DNA of 13,911 nt from Candidatus Brocadiia bacterium (GTDB taxonomy: Bacteria; Planctomycetota; MHYJ01; JACQXL01). The stretch covers positions 1 to 13,911 of the forward strand of contig JAGUXD010000182.1 of the NCBI GenBank assembly GCA_020062035.1, written 5' to 3'. Below the pieces are notes generated by a model, which searched no databases, was not told the DNA's origin, and saw only the letters and a list, made by a program, of their open reading frames with translations. The position numbers and the translations under genes were made by a program. Below, one piece after another: positions 6,786 to 13,911 of the stretch (its first letter is position 1; each line of letters begins with the position of its first letter).

Positions 6786-7247
6786 ATGACCAAAATTAAT
6801 ATTTATAATAACTCCCGACAGAGACGAATACTTAAAATAGACGCCAAACACTTGAAGAAAACCATCAGAACCATACTACAGAAAGAACGGAAGACACTCC
6901 GCACAATGAACCTCGTATTCGTTGATAATGAAGAAATAAGAAAAATAAACCGCCGGTTCCTTGGAAAAAATACTATTACTGATGTAATTGCGTTTCCCTT
7001 AAAAGGGAAAATACCCCCGGATGATATTGACGGTGAAATAATTATTTCTGCACAGGAATCCGTCCGGCAAAGCCGGCAACGACACATACCATTTGAACAG
7101 GAATTATTACTCTATTGCATCCACGGTGTCCTTCACTTGATTGGTTATGATGATACTACTGAACAAAAACGACTCAAGATGCAATCAAAACAATCATATT
7201 ACCTTAAGTTGGCACTTCGCGATTCGCCGATAGTAAATAGCAAATGA
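6786..7247 (+). CDS. ybeY: YbeY-type endoribonuclease (rRNA maturation factor)
   Basis: This is a 153-aa metal-dependent RNase of the UPF0054 family that acts in 16S rRNA 3'-end maturation and ribosome quality control. The family block INRRFLGKNTITDVIAFP (about 54-71) and the metal site HGVLHLIGYDD (113-123) are both present. H113 and H117 are kept; the third ligand, His in E. coli YbeY, is Asp here (D123), a variant seen in several lineages. A GTG directly before the ATG could also serve as start (6783); ATG is preferred. No clear Shine-Dalgarno is visible. It is the only plus-strand gene, with none of its usual neighbours (phoH, era) in the window. Its stop lies 2 nt from the glcF stop on the opposite strand, with no terminator visible between them. 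Confidence 0.93.
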   Translation: MTKINIYNNSRQRRILKIDAKHLKKTIRTILQKERKTLRTMNLVFVDNEEIRKINRRFLGKNTITDVIAFPLKGKIPPDDIDGEIIISAQESVRQSRQRHIPFEQELLLYCIHGVLHLIGYDDTTEQKRLKMQSKQSYYLKLALRDSPIVNSK

Positions 7248-7249
7248 CC

Positions 7250-8449
7250 TCATTGCGACGAACCAAGTATATTCATAATGTGTCTTGTCTTCATAGGACT
7301 ATTGGTCAGCGATAAAAGATAGTCTAACTGCATCATACAACCCGGGCAGTTGGTAACGATTGTCAACGACCCGATGCTCGGATGGATGCTTTTTAATCTT
7401 AGGTGTCCTATTTGTTCAGATAAGTCCGGGAATTTTAGACCAAATAACCCTCCCCCACCACAACATAAGTCCGAATCGGTCTCCTGATAATCCGTTGTTG
7501 TTTTGAGCAATGCCCTAATAATCTCCGGCGCTTTTGTGCCTTCTGAATGACAGGGTTTGTGGTAAACTGTACGGATTTGGGATTTGGGATTTGAGATTTG
7601 GGATTCAGTTGTATCTGCCAAAAATTCTATCGCATCTATAATTTCACTCCGCATTCCGAATTCCGTATCCTGCATTTCTCTGAGCATTCTGTTACAGGTC
7701 GGACAAACTGTAATAATAGTGTCTGTCTTAAAGAGAGGTTGGTTTATCTTCATCAAACGTTTAGCGGTCAATTCATCGCCTGATAATAAGGCAGAAAAAC
7801 CACAGCATACTTGTTGAGCAGGAATTACATAAGAAATCCCGAGACGATTCAAAGTAGAAGTCAATCCATCAATTATTCCCGGATAGATATAATTAGCAGC
7901 ACAGCCGATGAAGATGGAGACGGGCGTAGCGCGTCCCGACGTTACGCCGGGATGCTCTATGCTTTCTAATGCTGACTTAGGAGCAAGTTTGGGCAGGCGC
8001 TGTAAAAGATTAGTAAAATACAATGGTAAATGACGAAGTGGGGCTTGACGTGTTCTATGATGTATCATCAGACGCATTACGGATGACGCCAGACGCATAA
8101 CGTTATCATATAGCCAACGATTAGGTAAAACCCATCTGAAAGCGAGACGCAAAAGTGAGGGCAATCCATTTTGGGCAACTAATTCCTGACGTACTGATTT
8201 GAAGACATCAGATGTCTTTACCAATGATGGACAATGAACCTCACAACGTCGGCACATCAAACAGGTATCAATGATTTTAGCAAGGTCATTATATTCAACC
8301 GAAGAACTAGCAGTGGTCTTTGATTGAATAATAGCCAATCGTCCTCGGGCGACTAATGTCTCGTCTTTTAAAACAGAAAATATCGGACAGACAGAGCGAC
8401 ACTGCCCGCACTTGGCACAACGTTCTAATTCTTTATCAATATTCACCAT
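7250..8449 (-). CDS. glcF: GlcF-like Fe-S subunit of glycolate/D-lactate dehydrogenase
   Basis: A 399-aa electron-transfer subunit expected to take electrons from the flavoprotein GlcD. Two [4Fe-4S] motifs lie at the N-terminus: C11, C14, C17, C21 (CAKCGQCRSVCP) and C63, C66, C69, C73 (CLMCRRCEVHCP). Two cysteine-rich CCG domains follow: the first with IGCAANYIYPG, VCCGFSALLSGDE and CPTCNRML, the second with YHKPCHSEG, LCCGGGGLFG and NCPGCMMQL. The linker between them is unusual, since residues about 260-269 and 282-292 are encoded by heptanucleotide-type repeats (7645-7670 and 7574-7606). A hairpin-forming repeat (7921-7951) encodes residues about 167-177 ahead of the first CCG domain. The gene starts 23 nt after glcD with no good Shine-Dalgarno. 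The family is clear; glycolate, D-lactate and other 2-hydroxyacids cannot be distinguished. Confidence 0.9.
   Translation of the reverse strand: MVNIDKELERCAKCGQCRSVCPIFSVLKDETLVARGRLAIIQSKTTASSSVEYNDLAKIIDTCLMCRRCEVHCPSLVKTSDVFKSVRQELVAQNGLPSLLRLAFRWVLPNRWLYDNVMRLASSVMRLMIHHRTRQAPLRHLPLYFTNLLQRLPKLAPKSALESIEHPGVTSGRATPVSIFIGCAANYIYPGIIDGLTSTLNRLGISYVIPAQQVCCGFSALLSGDELTAKRLMKINQPLFKTDTIITVCPTCNRMLREMQDTEFGMRSEIIDAIEFLADTTESQISNPKSQIRTVYHKPCHSEGTKAPEIIRALLKTTTDYQETDSDLCCGGGGLFGLKFPDLSEQIGHLRLKSIHPSIGSLTIVTNCPGCMMQLDYLLSLTNSPMKTRHIMNILGSSQ
7574..7606. repeat. Heptanucleotide tandem repeat inside glcF
   Basis: Four head-to-tail 7-nt units (GATTTGG, GATTTGG, GATTTGA, GATTTGG) followed by GATTC. 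Read on the coding minus strand they encode SQISNPKSQI. Three units make 21 nt, so the tract reads as a 7-residue period and stays open. It sits in the linker before the second CCG domain. Confidence 0.88.
7645..7670. repeat. Second degenerate heptanucleotide tract inside glcF
   Basis: On the coding strand the tract reads GGAATTC, GGAATGC, GGAGTGA, three degenerate 7-nt units with a shared GGA start. It lies about 40 nt from the first heptad tract, within the same inter-domain linker. The match is imperfect, so the tandem origin is likely but not certain. Confidence 0.5.
7921..7951. repeat. Palindromic repeat inside glcF
   Basis: GGCGTAGCG (7923-7931) and CGTTACGCC (7940-7948) pair over 9 bp with one G-T wobble around the 8-nt loop CGTCCCGA. 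The segment is GC-rich against its surroundings and is translated in frame as part of PGVTSGRATPV. Confidence 0.7.
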
Positions 8450-8472
8450 CGTTTTATTAGCGGTGAATTGAC

Positions 8473-9849
8473 TTAACCGAATATCTTGCCGGCATTCAGA
8501 ATATTCTTCGGGTCAAATAGTTGTTTGAGTGCCTTAAATATTTCGAGTTCATCTTTTCCCCATTCTAATGGAAGATATTTCGCCTTAGTCAAACCGATTC
8601 CGTGTTCTCCGGAGAGCGTTCCGCCTAATTCTATGGTTCTCTTAAATAGACAATCTAATGCAGACGCCAAATTATTCTCGTGTTCCTTTGTTGATACCAG
8701 AAAATTGATATGAAGATTGCCATCGCCTAAATGTCCAAATGTTGCGGTCGGGATGCCAGAGGTTGATTCTATCTCCTTAATGGTTTGTAGAATCGGAATA
8801 ATAGAAGCCCTGGGAACAGAGATGTCTTCGCTAATCTTTTGTGCAGTAATGGAAAAGAGAGCGGCAGAGATGGCTTTGCGGATTGACCATAATTTCTGGG
8901 AATGGTTTTTATCCTGCGCCCTGATAATACCTAATGGTTTTGCTTCCTGAATATATTGTTCAACTTGTCTGGCAAGGTTTTCTACATCCTGCGGGTAGCC
9001 ATCAACCTCAATTAAAAGCATTGCTTTTGTCTCTGGTGGTATTGGCGCATCGGGTTTATATTTCATCACCGCACTGATAGATGTCGCGTCCATAAATTCC
9101 AGTGCCCGAGGAAGAATACCTCTGTCTAATAAAGTAAGAGACAATTGCAGTGGCTTGGTTGGTCCATCAAAGAAAGCAAGAAGTGTTGCCTCGGCCGGCG
9201 GTTTGGGAATAAGCCGAACAATAATCTTGGTGAAGACACCCAGTGTCCCTTCTGAGCCGACGAATAAGCGAGTCAGGTCATAGCCGGAGACCTTTTTGAG
9301 AGTACCTCTGCCTGTCTTGATAATCCTACCATCTGAGAGAACCACCTCCAGACCCAGGATATAATCACGGGTGGTTCCGTATTTGATGCAACGAAGCCCG
9401 CCGGCCGCGGTTGCAACATTACCACCGATGGTACAAAAATCGGCACTCGCCGGGTCAGGCGGATAAAAGAGGTTCTGTTTTTCCACCTCTTTCTGGAAGT
9501 CAGTTACAACCACACCTGGCTCAATGGTCGCATTCAGATTCACAGGATTTATTTCAATGATACGGTTCATCAAGGACAAATCAAGAACGATTCCACCTTT
9601 GATAGGAACCGCCGAGCCGGTAACCGAAGATGCCGCTCCTCTTGTATAAACAGGGATAGTGTTAAGATAAGCGAATCGCAGAATATCCGATACTTCTTTG
9701 CTATTTATGGGCTTTACAAGGACAGCAGGCAGGTAAGAAAGACGCGAAGCATCGTATGAAGAGGCAATCCTTGCTTCTATTGAAAACAAAACTCGCTCTT
9801 TATCTATTACACTTTTTAGTTGATGATATATCTGGTTTGTCAATATCAA
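8473..9849 (-). CDS. glcD: GlcD-like FAD-linked glycolate/D-lactate dehydrogenase
   Basis: A 458-aa FAD flavoprotein of the FAD_binding_4/FAD-oxidase_C family that oxidises a 2-hydroxyacid (glycolate, D-lactate or similar) and passes electrons to GlcF. The FAD domain shows RGAASSVTGSAVP (70-82), PPDPAS with CTIGGNVATAAGGLR (about 130-153) and VGSEGTLGVFTKI (197-209). The C-terminal substrate domain has GHLGDGNLH (372-380) and GEHGIG (414-419). The length is typical. The reading frame has a stop two codons before the proposed start and no ATG nearby, so translation probably begins at TTG (9849), or at a second TTG two codons on. The gene begins 15 nt after the stop of the coiled-coil gene. With D-lactate as substrate the product would be pyruvate, the likely substrate of the neighbouring por enzyme. 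Confidence 0.91.
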   Translation of the reverse strand: MILTNQIYHQLKSVIDKERVLFSIEARIASSYDASRLSYLPAVLVKPINSKEVSDILRFAYLNTIPVYTRGAASSVTGSAVPIKGGIVLDLSLMNRIIEINPVNLNATIEPGVVVTDFQKEVEKQNLFYPPDPASADFCTIGGNVATAAGGLRCIKYGTTRDYILGLEVVLSDGRIIKTGRGTLKKVSGYDLTRLFVGSEGTLGVFTKIIVRLIPKPPAEATLLAFFDGPTKPLQLSLTLLDRGILPRALEFMDATSISAVMKYKPDAPIPPETKAMLLIEVDGYPQDVENLARQVEQYIQEAKPLGIIRAQDKNHSQKLWSIRKAISAALFSITAQKISEDISVPRASIIPILQTIKEIESTSGIPTATFGHLGDGNLHINFLVSTKEHENNLASALDCLFKRTIELGGTLSGEHGIGLTKAKYLPLEWGKDELEIFKALKQLFDPKNILNAGKIFG

Positions 9850-9864
9850 TATTCACTACAAATA

Positions 9865-10725
9865 TTAGTATGGGCTGGTTGTGATATTATCATTGATGCG
9901 GATGGCATCTGCCTGGAATTCTTTAATACTGAAGCAACTTGACCATTGGGCTTCTACTTTATCCACCTGGATTTTGGCGACATATTTATCAGCCCGATAA
10001 ACCGTAAATCGCATCCCAACTTCCACGCCATCGTTTTTACCAACGCTAATGACCACAATATTCAAGGCGGGCTTGTCAGAAACCGCGATTATCTTGCCTT
10101 CTATTAACTTGACAGGCATCACATCTACTAATAATGAGGGAGCGGTTTTTCTCAACTGGTCAACAATAATCTTGAGTTGATTGAGTTCTTTTGCCTGTGC
10201 CAGATATTGCTGTTCTAAGGCAGAGAGGTTCTTTTCTAATTTTATAATGGTATCCTGGGCATTAAGAAATTTCTCTTCCAGAACAACCCGTTCTTTAGTC
10301 GCATCGTCTTTTATTGACTGGGTTTTTTCTAATGTTTCATTCAGTTCTTTGTTCTTCTGGATTTGCTCGTTTAGTGCTGCCTGGAGTTTCTCATAATTAG
10401 CATTAAGGGTATTCAGGTCATTGGTAAGTTTTGTGTTAAGAGTTTTCCAGTCAGTCAGGTCATTATTGGCCCTGTCTAATTCCTGTTTAAGAACGGTTGC
10501 CTGTCCTTCTAATGTTTTGATATTGTTATTCAGGTCAGTAATCTTTCCCTTGAGGACACCGATTTCATTATCTTTTGTCTCTATGGTCTTTTTATGGGCT
10601 TTCTGTTCTTTCTCAACCATATTCTTATAATCAACGCGATACGCAAACAAAGCCGCACTCATTCCTAAATACATTATACTCATTATAAAAATCATAATTA
10701 TTAATACTCTTGTTAAAGTACTCAT
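9865..10725 (-). CDS. Membrane-anchored coiled-coil protein with a C-terminal beta-rich domain
   Basis: A 286-aa protein of unknown function. One N-terminal membrane helix (about residues 7-28) is followed by a long region rich in K, E, Q, L and N (about 33-200) with clear coiled-coil character. A compact C-terminal domain (about 203-286) reads GKIIAVSDKP, VVISVGKNDGVEVGMRFTVY and YVAKIQVDKVEAQW, and ends in NDNITTSPY. This tail recalls beta-barrel modules seen in envelope coiled-coil proteins, and I associate similar proteins with Planctomycetota. The start is well fixed by GGAAGGA about 9 nt upstream of the ATG. It lies 26 nt after lnt and 15 nt before glcD, so it is co-transcribed. A structural or scaffolding role at the envelope is a guess. 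Confidence 0.8.
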   Translation of the reverse strand: MSTLTRVLIIMIFIMSIMYLGMSAALFAYRVDYKNMVEKEQKAHKKTIETKDNEIGVLKGKITDLNNNIKTLEGQATVLKQELDRANNDLTDWKTLNTKLTNDLNTLNANYEKLQAALNEQIQKNKELNETLEKTQSIKDDATKERVVLEEKFLNAQDTIIKLEKNLSALEQQYLAQAKELNQLKIIVDQLRKTAPSLLVDVMPVKLIEGKIIAVSDKPALNIVVISVGKNDGVEVGMRFTVYRADKYVAKIQVDKVEAQWSSCFSIKEFQADAIRINDNITTSPY

Positions 10726-10751
10726 ATAATCATCCTTCCTTTCTTATTTTC

Positions 10752-12413
10752 CTACTTAAGAAAAAACTTACTTATCTTGTCAAATATTTTTAGACAATTT
10801 AATATAATTATAATAATTAACTTAAAAATGCAAAAGAAACAGAACCAATCTCCATAGCGGTTATAAAAAGTGAGCGTTTTCTCTGATAAAGTAAGCGGTT
10901 CTGCCCAGACGCCTTCGGTCTCTTTGAGCCGACCGTCTTTGGTTTTAAGGATATTTATCTCGCCTGTCGGTTTAATAATCGCCGAGATACCGGTATTAGT
11001 TGCCCTGACAAATGTTGTTTTGTTCTCTACGGCTCTAAACGCGGAAATTATTAGAATCTGCTCAAGTTCAGCACTATCCTTAAACCATCCGTCATTGGAA
11101 ACATTGATAATAAAATCCGCTCCGTTCTGAATACTTACCCGGGATAACTCTGGAAAAATACTTTCATAACATATAAGAACACCAAAACGGTAGTTCTGTA
11201 CTTGACCTGTTTCTTTCTTAACAGGAATGATAAAGGGAACAAGGTGAGTTCCGGGAGACATTTCCGAGATAAATGGAAGTTTTGACAAGGCAAGAATAAG
11301 ATAGTCCAGAAAAGGAAGTGCTTTTCGCAAGGGGACATATTCGCTTACCGGGACAAGATGTATTTTATCATATCTTCCTAATATTTCACCCTGTGCATTC
11401 AGATAGTAAGCACTATTGAATATTTGTAATGGATAATTTGCTGTTCCATCGCGATAGGTAAAACGAAACTTATTGTCCTTTATTTTTATACAGGTTAAAG
11501 CACCTATTAGCATCGGGGTTTTACAAATGAGTGCGGTTTCTTTGAGTATTTCTATATTCTCCTCTTCAAATCCAATCGGAAAAGGGAACATCGTTTCTGC
11601 CCAGACAATTAAGTCAACCTCTGGTAACTTACGGGTAAGAGATAGATGTTTTTTGTATATCTCTATTGCTTTATCAGGGTCGTGTTTCAGGGACTGCTCA
11701 ATATTCCCCTGAATAATGCCAAGCGTGGGACCAGGAATGCTATTTATATTATCCATCCGCCACTTTCCGTAAAGAGTAGAACAGACGAGAATAATGGCGC
11801 TAATAGCAATAAGGGTAATGGACTTAATTGATAGGCAGGATCTTTCTTGTATGAGATAGAAAATTGTTGCATTCACAAATAAGACAATAAATGAAAGACC
11901 ATAAACGCCGGTAATATCAGTGATTTGGATAAGTGAAAGCAGACGATATTGTGTATGTCCAACAAAAAACCACGGGAAACCACCAAATAGAAAAGAACGT
12001 AGATATTCTAAAAAGACCCAGAGACAGACAAGAGATAATGTTGCGTAGTATATCGGAATAAGGCGAAGTAGGTATCTCCAGATAATTGCAAAGACAATCC
12101 AGTAGCCGGCTAAAATCACGCTCACTAAAATAAGACCGGCAATCGTTACATGTCTCAACCACCAGAGACCCGATATGAAAAATAAAACCCCTGCTAAATA
12201 GAGCGGTAATGCAAATTTGACCAATGATGTCTGTATAAATGGAAAGGTTTTCCTGAATAATGAAATATCGGGATAGAGGAATATGTAGAGAAGTAAAGGG
12301 ATATAAGAAACCCATGCCAGATATGTGATATCGGCTGGCGGATAAGAGAGATATATTAGAAATGCTGATGTGAATGGTAAAACCACAGTAAAGGATTGTT
12401 TATCTTTTTGCAT
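10752..12413 (-). CDS. lnt: Apolipoprotein N-acyltransferase
   Basis: A 553-aa inner-membrane enzyme that adds the N-terminal acyl chain to diacylglyceryl-cysteine lipoproteins, the last step of lipoprotein maturation. About six or seven hydrophobic segments fill residues 10-215. The periplasmic nitrilase domain follows, with the catalytic triad visible: E273 in VWAETMFP, K350 in YDKIHLVPVSEY and C415 in LICYESIFPE. NVSNDGWF (437-444) and RATNTGIS (470-477) are also conserved. The usual Gln-His that follows NDGWF in E. coli Lnt is not evident (LEQI instead). A final membrane helix is at about 522-540. The start ATG overlaps the moeA stop (TAATG), implying translational coupling. Its presence implies a Gram-negative type envelope. 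Confidence 0.95.
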   Translation of the reverse strand: MQKDKQSFTVVLPFTSAFLIYLSYPPADITYLAWVSYIPLLLYIFLYPDISLFRKTFPFIQTSLVKFALPLYLAGVLFFISGLWWLRHVTIAGLILVSVILAGYWIVFAIIWRYLLRLIPIYYATLSLVCLWVFLEYLRSFLFGGFPWFFVGHTQYRLLSLIQITDITGVYGLSFIVLFVNATIFYLIQERSCLSIKSITLIAISAIILVCSTLYGKWRMDNINSIPGPTLGIIQGNIEQSLKHDPDKAIEIYKKHLSLTRKLPEVDLIVWAETMFPFPIGFEEENIEILKETALICKTPMLIGALTCIKIKDNKFRFTYRDGTANYPLQIFNSAYYLNAQGEILGRYDKIHLVPVSEYVPLRKALPFLDYLILALSKLPFISEMSPGTHLVPFIIPVKKETGQVQNYRFGVLICYESIFPELSRVSIQNGADFIINVSNDGWFKDSAELEQILIISAFRAVENKTTFVRATNTGISAIIKPTGEINILKTKDGRLKETEGVWAEPLTLSEKTLTFYNRYGDWFCFFCIFKLIIIIILNCLKIFDKISKFFLK

Positions 12414-13618
12414 TATTCTAAAACCATCACGGATACAGGGCTATTAGAAGGCAGAGGTGGTGAATCTGCCGGCACGATAATAAAAACATTGGAACGCGAT
12501 AAGGAAGCAATATCTGCTGAGCCATGCCCTTTTATTGGTTCTACCTTCCATAGGTTTGTCTCTGCCTCTAAATAGCATCTGGCAAAAAGATATTGCTGAC
12601 GATTGGAGGTTCTTTCTATCGGCTCGGTAAGAATGGCTTTTATAATAGGATTTTTCAAGCCCGGGTCATTGCAGAGAATAGACAAAACCTCCTTAATAAA
12701 CACCTCAGTGCTTACAAACACCGAGACCGGATTGCCCGGTAATCCGAACACCAGACAATGTTTATTCTTACCGAATACAAAGGGTTTACCGGGCTTAATT
12801 GCCACCTGGTCAATAAGGATTTCTGTGCCTAATTTCTTCAGCACTTCTTCAACAATATCATAATCACCAACCGAAACGCCGCCGGTAAGAATGAAAATAT
12901 CCGCTCTTAATCCTTGAGAGATTTTCTTGGTCAAAGAATCCATTTCATCCTTTACGATACTTAAAGAGGTTACCTTGAAACCCACATTATTTAACTGGGC
13001 TTGAATGGAATAGGTGTTACTATTTCTAACCTGGGCGCCAATAGGTTTCTGAGTAATTTCTACCAACTCATCACCGCTGCTCGCGATTGTGATAGTCGGA
13101 TATTTATAGACACGAACTTTATCTTTACCTACTGCGGAAAGAAGAGCGATATGTTGTGGAGTAATTTTGGTGTCTCGTGAGATAACCATTTCGCCCTTTT
13201 TGACGTCTTCTGCCTTAAAGCAGATATTGGCAGCTCTCTCTACTCGTTTGAAACATCTGACAGTTTGAGTAGAAGAAATATATTGAGTGTCTTCTTTTAT
13301 AATTACCGCGTCTGCTCCGAGAGGTATCGGAGCACCGGTCATTATCTTAATTGCCTTGCCCGGTTTTAGTTCTTTAGTGGCGACCTTACCCGCAGGGACT
13401 ATCTCTATTACTTCAAGTTCTACAGGAGGCAGTTTAATATCTTCGCTTCTTAGCGCGTAGCCATCCATTGCGGACTTATCAAACGAAGGCATATCAATAT
13501 CAGAAAACATATCTTCGCCAATTACTCTACCTAAAGAATCTAAAAGAGAAACGGTTTCTAATTGAGACGCTGGTATGTTCTGGCGAATGATATCCAATGC
13601 TTTTTCAATACTAATCAT
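12413..13618 (-). CDS. moeA: Molybdopterin molybdenumtransferase
   Basis: This cytoplasmic enzyme inserts molybdate (or tungstate) into adenylylated molybdopterin, the last step of molybdenum cofactor synthesis. From the chosen ATG it is 401 aa, close to the 411 aa of E. coli MoeA. Conserved blocks in order: PSFDKSAMDGYALR, KIMTGAPIPLGADAVIIKED, SSGDEL with GAQVRNSN, LTGGVSVGDYD, KPGKPFVFG, and GLPGNPVSVFVSTEVF. The open frame reaches a GTG at 13663, 15 codons upstream, but the extra residues do not look like MoeA, whereas MISIEKALDII is the normal family start; AGAAG stands just before it. It is the first gene of the moeA-lnt-coiled coil-glcD-glcF run. No other moa/moe gene or molybdoenzyme is in the window. 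Confidence 0.95.
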   Translation of the reverse strand: MISIEKALDIIRQNIPASQLETVSLLDSLGRVIGEDMFSDIDMPSFDKSAMDGYALRSEDIKLPPVELEVIEIVPAGKVATKELKPGKAIKIMTGAPIPLGADAVIIKEDTQYISSTQTVRCFKRVERAANICFKAEDVKKGEMVISRDTKITPQHIALLSAVGKDKVRVYKYPTITIASSGDELVEITQKPIGAQVRNSNTYSIQAQLNNVGFKVTSLSIVKDEMDSLTKKISQGLRADIFILTGGVSVGDYDIVEEVLKKLGTEILIDQVAIKPGKPFVFGKNKHCLVFGLPGNPVSVFVSTEVFIKEVLSILCNDPGLKNPIIKAILTEPIERTSNRQQYLFARCYLEAETNLWKVEPIKGHGSADIASLSRSNVFIIVPADSPPLPSNSPVSVMVLE

Positions 13619-13710
13619 ATCTTCTAAATTACGTAGAACGGCCCAGATGTCAAGGAAAACCACAGATTACTCATATTTCTAATAAAATCTCTTTACACCT
13701 TTCCGCTAAA

Positions 13711-13738
13711 ATATTATTCTACTTCTCATAGTTGTTAA
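13711..13738 (-). promoter_or_regulatory. Candidate sigma-70-type promoter for the moeA operon
   Basis: On the minus strand TTAACA (13738-13733) and TAATAT (13716-13711) are separated by 16 nt, about 90 nt upstream of the moeA start. A second TTGACA at 13654-13649 lies closer, but its downstream -10 is poor and it would leave almost no leader. Assigned from hexamers and position only. Confidence 0.35.
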
Positions 13739-13783
13739 AAATTAGGCTACTTTTCTGGCTAACAAAGACATCCTATAAACCTC

Positions 13784-13885
13784 ACCGCAGAGACGCGGAG
13801 GACGCAGAGAAATATGGAAATCAAGGATTGTCTCTTAGGATTAAAAGAATAATGATTCGCTCCGCGACCTCTGCGTCTCGGCGGT
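13784..13885. repeat. Element bounded by 26-bp inverted repeats
   Basis: The left arm (13784-13809, starting ACCGCAGAGACGC) and the right arm (13860-13885, whose reverse complement starts ACCGCCGAGACGC) match at 22 of 26 positions and face each other around a 50-nt AT-rich centre. The arms are much more GC-rich than the flanks. No open frame fits inside. This looks like a small non-coding dispersed or MITE-like unit; direct target duplications were not evident. Confidence 0.72.
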
Positions 13886-13900
13886 CCCGCTAAAGCGGGA
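13885..13900. repeat. Perfect short palindrome at the right edge
   Basis: TCCCGCT (13885-13891) and AGCGGGA (13894-13900) form a 7-bp perfect stem with a 2-nt loop. It abuts the right arm of the inverted-repeat element and shares the core TCCCGCTTTA (read on the minus strand) with the palindrome inside the gene at 851-1423. No clean T run follows. Confidence 0.6.
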
Positions 13901-13911
13901 TTATACGAGGG

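Noticed and set aside
7200..7300. Bidirectional terminator between ybeY and glcF
   Set aside because: Only 2 nt separate the stops and no hairpin with T runs is visible around them.
7574..7606. Heptad repeat as a CRISPR or origin iteron array
   Set aside because: There are no spacers, no cas or replication gene nearby, and the tract is inside a coding frame.
13619..13663. moeA N-terminal extension from GTG
   Set aside because: The added 15 residues do not resemble MoeA and the family start begins at the internal ATG.

Overview
The window is about 13.9 kb of moderately AT-rich, gene-dense bacterial DNA. The gene set suggests an anaerobe or facultative anaerobe with a ferredoxin economy: a four-function 2-oxoacid:ferredoxin oxidoreductase, a GlcDF-type 2-hydroxyacid dehydrogenase and molybdopterin synthesis. 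Lnt and a ChaN-like putative lipoprotein fit a diderm envelope. A coiled-coil protein of a type I associate with Planctomycetota, plus short repeats common in environmental genomes of that group and of related uncultured lineages, makes Planctomycetota a tentative guess only. No taxonomic marker gene is present.

Layout, left to right. Positions 1-193 hold no recognisable gene. Positions 194-6719 are a tightly packed minus-strand operon, transcribed in the order porC, a GltD-like/PorD fusion flavoprotein, porA, porB, a ChaN-family protein, a small membrane-anchored protein and a MagIII/endonuclease III-like DNA glycosylase. Most junctions overlap by 4-16 nt or are 3 nt apart; the exception is a 62-nt gap after porC that contains a strong hairpin. 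A roughly 65-bp divergent promoter region follows, with ybeY alone on the plus strand (6786-7247). ybeY meets the 3' end of glcF tail to tail, with 2 bp between the stops. Positions 7250-13618 form a second minus-strand operon, transcribed moeA, lnt, coiled-coil protein, glcD, glcF. The right end (13619-13911) carries a putative promoter and an inverted-repeat element.

How the genes may work together. GlcDF would oxidise D-lactate or glycolate. With D-lactate the product is pyruvate, which PorABC would convert to acetyl-CoA. The electrons would pass to the ferredoxin-like domain fused to the GltD-like NAD(P)H/FAD module, so the complex could connect pyruvate directly to NAD(P)H. The other genes (ybeY, moeA, lnt, glycosylase) are housekeeping or repair functions.

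I see no defence system, CRISPR array, complete insertion sequence or RNA gene. The most unusual sequence features are short palindromic and heptanucleotide repeats, several lying in frame inside coding regions, and the inverted-repeat element at the right edge.
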